Positions 56,713 through 64,000 of a stretch of 64,000 bases of DNA are shown one piece after another; the stretch's first letter is position 1; each line of letters begins with the position of its first letter. The notes under the pieces were generated by a model. The model was not told the origin of the DNA and ran no database searches. It worked only from the letters and a program-made list of their open reading frames with translations. Position numbers and translations under genes: made by a program. The stretch comes from Epiperipatus broadwayi. Taxonomy: Eukaryota; Onychophora; Udeonychophora; Euonychophora; Peripatidae. The stretch is taken from the NCBI GenBank assembly GCA_028023455.1, contig JAQFVV010012416.1, positions 3,699,594 to 3,763,593 of the forward strand, given 5' to 3'.

Positions 56713-57186
56713 AGCTATTGCTTAATTAGCTTGAACAAAAAAGTCGATATCCTATATTTTATAACTTCTTTTATTCAAGCAAATTCATCAATAGTTTTGA
56801 TGATCTTTATAGATCAACCAAAGCTGTAACTCAAATAAAGGAATATAACATTATATTCACATACATAAGGAATAGATTTTTGCAAGTTTTTGAAAAAATC
56901 AAAAGATTTAACAAAAAGAAATTCTAAACAGAGTATTAATAACCATTTGTGAAGTAGATCTGACTATATTCCAAAATAATACCACTAGCACAATAAATAG
57001 CCTTCTTAAATAAAAAAATAAATGGTTTTTCAGTAACAATAGTGATTAATGTGTTGTTAAAGTAAGTCATATTTCGAAGATATCCATTGATTTTTTCCTA
57101 AAAGAACTGAATGTGCATTAGACTAAAGGATAGATATGCAAGAATCCATTTTAGAATAACTAATGATTTTCCATAGTATATATATA
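56713..57186. other. Intergenic stretch up to the RTE
   Basis: AT-rich, ending in the TA tract that borders RTE copy C. Confidence 0.4.
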
Positions 57187-60100
57187 TCATCATCATCATT
57201 ATCAACCATTATCAATCCACTGCAGGATGAAGGTCTCTCCAAGTTTAATCCATCTTCTCCGATCTTTAGCTTCTCTTCTCCACATCACCCCTACACATTT
57301 TCTTATTTCATCCATCCATCTTACATGTGGTCTCCTTCTGGGTCTTTTACAATCTCTTGGAATCCAGTTTAAAATTTCAATTGTCCATCTATTATCATCT
57401 CTTCTAGCAATATGTCCAGCCCAACTCCACTTCAATCTTTTAATTTTTTCAATGAGGTCAGTAACACCTGTTTGTTCTCTTACCCATACATTGCGTTTTC
57501 GATCTCTTCTTGTTACTCCCAACATACATCTCTCCATACTTCTTTGAGTGGTCTGAAGTCTCTGTATTGCTCTTCTATTAAGTGTACAAGTCACAGATCC
57601 ATAAGTAAGAACTGGTAAAACACATTTGTTAAAAACCTTTCTTTTCAAACACATAGGCATATTTCCTTTTAATATCAAGTTATTTCTACCAAAAGCACTC
57701 CAACCAAGTTTAATTCTATGATTAATTTCCTCTATTATGTTTCCATCTGTATTAATAATCTGACCAAGGTATTTGTAACTCTTAACTTCTTCTAATTCAT
57801 CATAATCAATCTTTATTTTCATATTTGGAGCAAATCGATTAAACCTTACTTTAGTCTTTTTAACATTTATCTTTAGTCCTACTTTCCTACTTTCATCTGA
57901 TAACTCCTGCAACATTTCCTGCAGCTCGGAAGCATTATTTGCAAAAACAACTACATCATCTGCGAAATCTAAATGACTTAAATAATCTCCATTTACTTTC
58001 AATCCTTTAGTTTCCCATTTTAATCCACAAAATACTTCTTGCAGCACTGCTGTAAAAAGTTTTGGAGATATGGAGTCACCTTGTCTTACACCTTTCTCAA
58101 TGTTGACTTTCCCAGTATCATTATGTAATCTAATTGTTGCTGTTGCATTTTTATAAATATTCTTTAAAATATGACAATATCCTGGATCTATACCTTGATG
58201 ATCCAATGCTTTAATCACTGAAGAAATGTTTATAGAATCAAATGCCTTTTCATAATCTACAAATCCAAAACATAATGACAACTCATATTCATTTGTCCTT
58301 TCTATAACTTCTCTCAATACTTGAATATGATCTACTGTACTAAAACCACTTTTAAATCCAGCTTGTTCTCTTGGTTGGTGAAAATCCAAGGTTCTCTGTA
58401 GACGAGTTGTAATTATCTTGGTAAAAATTTTATATAAAACTGATAAAAGGCTGATAGGTCTGTAATTTCTAATATCTTCTTTATCACCTTTTTTAAATAT
58501 TAATATTATTACTGCATTCTTCCAATCATCCGGTACATCTTTATCATTTAGACATTTGGTATATAACTTTGCTAATATTTTTTCTGTTTCTTCACCTGCT
58601 TCTTTTAATATATCAATTATAATTCCATCATTACCTGGAGCCTTTCCTTTTTTCATACATTTAATTGCATTTCTCACTTCTTCATTTAAAATTCTGGGCA
58701 ATTCGGAAGATGTAATAGATATAGGAGGTACTTGTTCTTTATTACTATATAATTCTTGATAAAAATCTTCTACCAATTTCATAATGTCATCCCTCTTTTT
58801 AGTAATAATTCCATCTTTTTTCCTTATTGCAGATATAAATTTCCTACCAATACCAAAATGTTGTTTTACATTCTTAAGACTTTTATTTTCTTCTACAGCT
58901 TTTCTTGCTAGTTCACAGTTATACTTTCTTATATCATTTTCAACTCTTTTCCGCACCATTTTACAAAATTCGAGATATTCAATTCTTTTTAATGCATCAT
59001 TCTTGCATATCTTCATATTCCTTCTTTTCTTCATAAGTTCTCTAGTCTCAGTAGAAATTTTATTAGTCAATTGCTGCTTTTTTCTACCAGCTATCTTTGT
59101 TGCAGTTTTTATAAGTGTATCAGTTATTTTCATATTAATTTCATTCAAATCTGAATCATGTTCAAAATCTACTAATACTTGAAACCGATTTGTAAGTTCT
59201 AATTTAAATTCATTAGAATGTTTCTGAAGATTAGGAATATCAACTGTAAATATAGTTTTTCTTAATAATTTTTGTCTCTCTAGTTTTACATTAACATGTA
59301 TCTTACCCCTTACTAATCGATGATCACTTCCTGTGTTAAATTTATTAAGAACATTACAATCTTGAAATATGTATTTCCTGTTAGTCAAAATATAATCCAA
59401 TTCTGCTGTACCTTCATTTGGATGCTTCCATGTCCATTTCCTTCTAACATTTTTCTCAAAAAAAGAATTCATAATATAAAGTTTTTCCTTCTCTGCAAAC
59501 TCCACAAGTCTATGTCCTCTCTCATTTCTATTACCATAACCAAAATTACCTACAACACTTTCACCTTTCATTTGTTTACCAATTCTAGCATTAAAATCTC
59601 CCATAACAATTTTAAAATGTTGTTTACTCTGATCAAAAGCCTTTTGTACATCCATATAAAAATCTTCTACTACTTCATCACTGTGAGAACTTGTTGGGGC
59701 ATAAACCTGAATTATCTGCATTTGATATCTGCTATTAAGTTGTATAACTAATCTTGCCACTCTGTCTGATACACCATCAATCTCCACAATATTGTTCTTC
59801 CACTTTTTATTTATAATGAATCCTACTCCACTTGTATTTCCAATATTTGTGCCTTTATAATAGAGCATATGTCCACTTTTTAAATCAATTGTCTCTTCAC
59901 TTTTTCTTCTAACTTCACAAAGTCCAATAATATCCCATTTAATATAAGAGAGTTCTTCTTCTAATTCTTGCAATCTTCCTTCACTTGAAAGTGATCTGCA
60001 GTTGTAAGTACCTAAATAAAAAGTCGTCATCAAATGGCAGCCTGGGTCCGCCTCCAGGATATTCTTAGCACCCTCCGCCTTCGGCCACCAACCGCTGCCT

Positions 60101-60481
60101 TGGTTGGTGACTTTACAGACTCCTGGGATTAAGGGCCATGCTTTATTTTTGTCTGTCATAATTGTATAATTGGGAAAAATCTTTATCATTTACACAAACA
60201 TTCATTCTGCCTTATCAGGCACTGAGAAGAAAGACCATGGTGTTTCTTGATCTTAAACTCAGAGGTAAAAAGCCAATAAACTCACCACGCTGGCTAATGC
60301 GTGTTGGTGAGCAGCCCATCCATGTTCGTATACTATATGAATAAACATATAGTAATAACAGCTGCAACGACAAGAACGTATGGAGTGGACATTAGGAATT
60401 TGCCCTGCTCGGTTCCTTTAAGGCCTCCAAGAGGAATCAAAGGGTCTCCTTTCAGTTAATAGCAAACTCCTTTCTGCAGCC
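57187..60481 (-). mobile_element. RTE-clade non-LTR retrotransposon, copy C (full length)
   Basis: About 3.3 kb on the minus strand, the usual size of an RTE element. The 3' end (low coordinates) is a (GAT)n tail on the element strand that starts within a few bases of the stop codon, so there is almost no 3' UTR, as is typical of RTE. The 5' leader (60190-60481) contains the segment shared with copy A plus about 120 further bases, locally GC-richer, that may hold its promoter. TA-rich tracts lie on both sides (57178-57187 and 60482-60500) and may hide the target-site duplication. Its intact frame makes it the youngest copy here. Confidence 0.92.
57202..60189 (-). CDS. RTE endonuclease/reverse transcriptase (intact)
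   Basis: 995-residue uninterrupted frame. It nicks target DNA and copies the element RNA into it by target-primed reverse transcription in the nucleus. The N-terminal apurinic-type endonuclease has GTYNCRSLS (about 60-68), CEVRR (E near 92), VYAPTSS (near 162), MGDFNARIG (near 196), ELDYILTN (near 263) and GSDHRLVRG (near 287). The reverse transcriptase has [11 protein letters not shown] (near 511), RNYRPISLL (near 572), [10 protein letters not shown] (motif A, near 641), [10 protein letters not shown] (near 698), DFADDVVVF (catalytic, near 739) and KYLGQII (near 804). The C-terminal [14 protein letters not shown] segment is typical of RTE. Start uncertain: Met1, or the in-frame Met at about 11 or 54. 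All catalytic residues that I can place are intact. Copies A, B, D and E are broken relatives. Confidence 0.93.
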   Translation of the reverse strand: MIKIFPNYTIMTDKNKAWPLIPGVCKVTNQGSGWWPKAEGAKNILEADPGCHLMTTFYLGTYNCRSLSSEGRLQELEEELSYIKWDIIGLCEVRRKSEETIDLKSGHMLYYKGTNIGNTSGVGFIINKKWKNNIVEIDGVSDRVARLVIQLNSRYQMQIIQVYAPTSSHSDEVVEDFYMDVQKAFDQSKQHFKIVMGDFNARIGKQMKGESVVGNFGYGNRNERGHRLVEFAEKEKLYIMNSFFEKNVRRKWTWKHPNEGTAELDYILTNRKYIFQDCNVLNKFNTGSDHRLVRGKIHVNVKLERQKLLRKTIFTVDIPNLQKHSNEFKLELTNRFQVLVDFEHDSDLNEINMKITDTLIKTATKIAGRKKQQLTNKISTETRELMKKRRNMKICKNDALKRIEYLEFCKMVRKRVENDIRKYNCELARKAVEENKSLKNVKQHFGIGRKFISAIRKKDGIITKKRDDIMKLVEDFYQELYSNKEQVPPISITSSELPRILNEEVRNAIKCMKKGKAPGNDGIIIDILKEAGEETEKILAKLYTKCLNDKDVPDDWKNAVIILIFKKGDKEDIRNYRPISLLSVLYKIFTKIITTRLQRTLDFHQPREQAGFKSGFSTVDHIQVLREVIERTNEYELSLCFGFVDYEKAFDSINISSVIKALDHQGIDPGYCHILKNIYKNATATIRLHNDTGKVNIEKGVRQGDSISPKLFTAVLQEVFCGLKWETKGLKVNGDYLSHLDFADDVVVFANNASELQEMLQELSDESRKVGLKINVKKTKVRFNRFAPNMKIKIDYDELEEVKSYKYLGQIINTDGNIIEEINHRIKLGWSAFGRNNLILKGNMPMCLKRKVFNKCVLPVLTYGSVTCTLNRRAIQRLQTTQRSMERCMLGVTRRDRKRNVWVREQTGVTDLIEKIKRLKWSWAGHIARRDDNRWTIEILNWIPRDCKRPRRRPHVRWMDEIRKCVGVMWRREAKDRRRWIKLGETFILQWIDNG

Positions 60482-61198
60482 ATATATATATATATATAAA
60501 AGGAAGTACAATAATCCCCCCAAAACAAAAATAATAAAATGGACTGTAATCATACTTTTTTATACTTGCTAATAGAGACAAGATCAAAAATATATGAAAT
60601 ATAGCAGAAAAAATTCACAAATTTTTATGGACTTGTATTTTCTTTATAGTAGTTAATATTAAAATAAAACTGATTGTGAAATTAGTACTATATACAAATT
60701 AAACTTTCAGTTACACATTTTTTTACATAAAGAGCAAATACTCAAGTTTATACTAGATGGTTTTAGGTTAGCATGAAGAGAACTGCTCTTGGAAGTATAT
60801 GAGAAAGTTATAATGATGCTTTAAAAAATATTTAATCTTTTTCTAGATTGCTGCAAAGACACTTCAGGATTACAATGAAATGAAGTGGTAAGCAGCACTT
60901 TTTACAATACAAATAAATCATAAAAAAGCAGAAATTAATGTTCTAGACTATCATAGAGTCAAATATTTTCATTTTACAAAGTTTATTCATCTAATGTATA
61001 CTAATGTTCTTATCATGTTAAAAACTTGCCAAATATATCTAAATCAATTAATAGAACTTATTTGTAATGCTAGCGAGATATATGTTATAAAGCTCACATA
61101 TATGCGTGTTACGTATTTCATAATTTAAAAATATATGACCAGATTTATTAGAAAAGAAAAAAAGTCAAATAAAGGTGAATAAATATAGTTTTACTTCT
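60482..61198. other. Intergenic stretch
   Basis: Begins with a TA microsatellite. Nothing else recognised. Confidence 0.4.
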
Positions 61199-61620
61199 CA
61201 CTATTATGTAAAACAAAAAAACACTTATTTACAATTGTTAATTAGAGAAGATATAAATTAGTATTAAAGTTTATCGGCTTAACATTTTCGAGGATCCATG
61301 CCTCATATTCATAGCCTTCATAAAAGGTATAATAAAATATATGCAAATACAAATATTCAAATAAGCTAGTATTACGTAGCCCATGCCATTAATAGAAAAG
61401 ACACTTGCTTCGAGATCTTGAAAAAATGGGCTAGATAATACTAGCTTATTTGAATATTTATATTTGCATATATTTTATTATACATTTTATGAAGGCTATG
61501 AATATGAAGCATGGATCCTTGAAAATGTTAAGCCGATAAACTTTAATACTAATTTATATCTTCTCTAATTAACAATTGTAAATAAGTGTTTTTTTTTGTT
61601 TTACATAAAGGAGAATAGTA
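61199..61620. repeat. Foldback element with about 190-bp arms
   Basis: Arms 61199-61390 and 61430-61620 are almost perfect complements. Pairs include tatgtaaaacaaaaaaacac against its complement, tttacaattgttaattagag, agtttatcggcttaac, aggatccatg and aatattcaaataagctagta. The loop of about 45 bases includes cttgcttcgagatcttg. The highest arm identity over length in the window, so a young hairpin. No ORF. Confidence 0.95.
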
Positions 61621-63690
61621 AAAAAAAGAGTAATAATTAAGAAGTGGTTTTAAAATGTAGTTTTAAAAATAAAAGATTGCATTATATTATGCTTTTAAAA
61701 TAGAATAAAAATATTTATTAAAAGTGGGTGGGGAAAGGAATTAGAAAAAAAAAGATTTAAAGGAAACTCTCCTTTTTGTTAAGTAAAAATAAGCTAAAAG
61801 AATAAATGTGTAAAAAATAAATATTAGTGAAAAATCAAAAATAAAAAAGATTAATTAATTTGGAATGCCAGTAAGATTTTTGATTGATAATAAAATCAAA
61901 ACCAATAATTGTAATAATTAAAAACTATTTAAACTATATCTTCAGTATAAAAGTGAGAGATAGTAGATTAATCTAGAAAAATATATGATAAGATAAAGAA
62001 CAATGGGAGAGAAAAAAGTATAAAAAGTTGCAACTGTCTATTGTTATTCATTTTGCTCTTGAGTCTGTAAATCATTCCAGCCTTCATTTTGTGATTGATG
62101 CATTACATTATTCATTGCTCCAGAGATTCAGAAATCTAAGGACAGAATATAATCAGTCATTACTGCTGCAGAAAATATTAATGCAGAAGCCACAGAACTA
62201 GCAACATGCATTGCTAGATCACCTTAGAAGTGTTTGACTGGGCTTCAGGTCCCAAAGTCTTCCACTAAAATCAACTGTCCATATCTAGAACCAAAGTCCA
62301 GAATCAATGCTTAAGTCATGAGTTATACACTGCCACTACTCTCTCTCTCCCATTGTCAAGCCAAAGAATGGAAGACAAGCCCTGAAACCATTGATGGAGA
62401 CCAAAAGCCAATCAATTGGAAAGTAACACTATCACAAACCAAAAACAAATGAACTGTGTCATCTAATATCACAAAAAGCTAGGTAAATATATTTTCCATA
62501 ATAACTGTCTATAGACACTTTATTTTTAGATGAAATGAACTTTAATAAAAAAACTATGATAAAATTTAGCCTGATTAATCATTTATATATATTTTTATAT
62601 AAATTTTCATATTGTTATGTTATATTAAATATGTGTGCATGAATAAATAATGTTTACTTGTTATTTGTTCTATTCTCTTTCTCTCTGTTCTCATTGCATC
62701 ACCATTGATTTAAAGATGTAAATATGGGTATAGGTTAAGTTAAAGGTGCTGGACCCCCTGATTAAGAGTAGGAGTTAGCTTGGGATATTTCAAGTGCTTG
62801 TTGGTATGCCTGTCATCCAAGCATGCTGGCTATATATCATATGGTTGGCTGGCAACTGAGTTTGATTCTCAAAACAAATATAGTACTTTGGATGGCAGAT
62901 TTTTTTCCGGAAGTTGACATGGGCCTGGTCAGGAAATATGGTCATGTTATGCTTTGTGTAGCCCAATATGGCCATGGGTATCACTGATGGTCATGCTATC
63001 AATAGTATTCTCCCATCTGCTTGAAGTGCTTGTTTGTTCTCATGGTTTAGGAATATTATTGATTAATAGCATAATGAAATGATAAATATAAAAGAAATAA
63101 TAAATAATGTCAAGAATAAACAGATAACTGTTAAAATAAATAAATACAAGTGCTGCCAAAGAGCAATCAAAGTTGTCTAAAAAGTTATTTTAAAAGTAGT
63201 TATAAAGATATTGTCTAATAAATAATGTTAATATTGAAAATATAAAATAATAATTACTAAAAAGTTATGTATTAAGCATGATAATACGCTTAATTAAAAG
63301 CAAGATATTAAACTTATTTAAAAGTCAAGATGATAAAATTTATTAAAGCCAAAATATATACAAAGTTATTTTAAAAGTATTTAAACCCAGCAAGAATAAA
63401 CTTTATTTGGAGGGATCTGGTTCACTACACTGAAAAATAGGTCCAATAAAATACTAACATTTGACTTTTATGGACCATTACCACCCTATAAGCAAATCAA
63501 ATATTTATTTGTTACTTATAATATCTAAAATTGCAATTTTCTATGACTTATTTGTGTGAATTAGGTTTTTCTGATTAATAACTATTAAAAATAATAAGAG
63601 ACAAATGAAAATTAATTGAAGAAAAAATCTATAAGTCACATCAAGCTCATATATCATATTAAATATATTATTTACTAAATATACATCTAA
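61621..63690. other. Intergenic stretch with one less AT-rich patch
   Basis: 62060-62460 is noticeably less AT-rich, with an (CT)n run at about 62340-62350, but no frame has a motif. At 62815-62890 ggctatatatcatatggttg and ctgagtttgattctca resemble worn A and B boxes. Confidence 0.35.
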
Positions 63691-63811
63691 TGAATTGATA
63701 TAAACAAATGTAAATATATTTATTTATTAAGTGCAAGCAGATTATATAATAATGTGAAAAGCTGAAACCTTAATAAATAAATATATTTACATTTGTTTCT
63801 ATCAATTCATC
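63691..63811. repeat. Hairpin with 39-bp arms
   Basis: tgaattgatataaacaaatg with taaatatatttatttatta at 63691-63729 pairs with 63772-63810 at nearly every base. The loop of about 40 bases contains gtgcaagcagatt. A short MITE-like hairpin. Confidence 0.9.
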
Positions 63812-64000
63812 GGCTTTAAAAAATTACTTCGTAGTAAATCTAAAGATTTCACATTGTTTATTTATATATATATAATATTTAGTGAGTTAAATTCATGCTC
63901 TTAGGTCAAAATACTTGAGACTGGTTTATTTATATAGAAATTTAAATAGAGAAGAAGGTGGGAACCATCTTTTTCTAGTAAAATCTTTGCCTTGTGTTTT
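63812..64000. other. Window end, nothing recognised
   Basis: AT-rich DNA running off the window. Confidence 0.4.

Noticed and set aside
57227-59751. Plus-strand frames across RTE copy C (57227-57547, 58784-59182, 59320-59751 and others)
   Set aside because: They are antisense shadows of the intact minus-strand RTE frame, with no motif of their own.
62060-62460. Less AT-rich patch as an exon
   Set aside because: All frames carry stops and none shows a recognisable motif.

Overview
The window looks like nuclear DNA from an animal, most likely an invertebrate. It is strongly AT-rich and has no operons or bacterial gene spacing. It is packed with eukaryotic transposable elements: RTE-clade LINEs, tRNA-derived SINEs, hAT-like and Tc1/pogo-like non-autonomous DNA elements, foldback repeats and a Gag-protease retroelement. 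I found no host protein gene I could defend and no true tRNA, rRNA or CRISPR array. The species cannot be settled from sequence alone.

Layout. 0-6.5 kb: foldback repeats, a palindromic tRNA-like repeat, a minisatellite inside a foldback, a decayed RTE LINE (copy A, minus strand, with a 12-bp target-site duplication) and a hAT-like element. 6.5-23 kb: intergenic DNA carrying SINEs, the hairpin 'M' family, a small Penelope-like remnant, an RTE 3' stub (copy E) and several foldbacks. 23-26 kb: an M-family hairpin next to a 5'-truncated RTE (copy B). 26-44 kb: 'H'-family repeats, a LINE C-terminal fragment with a 13-bp duplication, a reverse-transcriptase relic, a hAT element with a perfect 8-bp duplication, a pogo-like element, an old RTE (copy D) interrupted by an M insertion, and a G/C-tipped foldback. 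44-53 kb: the least AT-rich part. It holds a TATA promoter candidate and a Gag-protease locus in three overlapping frames, with no reverse transcriptase or integrase, bracketed by about 400-bp repeats in inverted orientation. 53-64 kb: more foldbacks, one SINE and the full-length RTE copy C, whose uninterrupted 995-residue endonuclease/reverse-transcriptase frame is the best coding sequence in the window.

How the parts relate. RTE copies A-E share the same 3' end with an (ATC/GAT)n tail and range from intact (C) to old relics (D, E). An RTE-like machinery is the obvious candidate mobiliser for the SINEs, which carry 8-17-bp duplications. The M family combines a hairpin structure, 12-15-bp duplications and a hammerhead-ribozyme-like core. 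That combination is known for Penelope-like elements and retrozymes, and a possible GIY-YIG end fragment of such an element lies at about 15.0-15.2 kb. The M hairpins and the Gag-protease locus between inverted repeats are the two most unusual things here.
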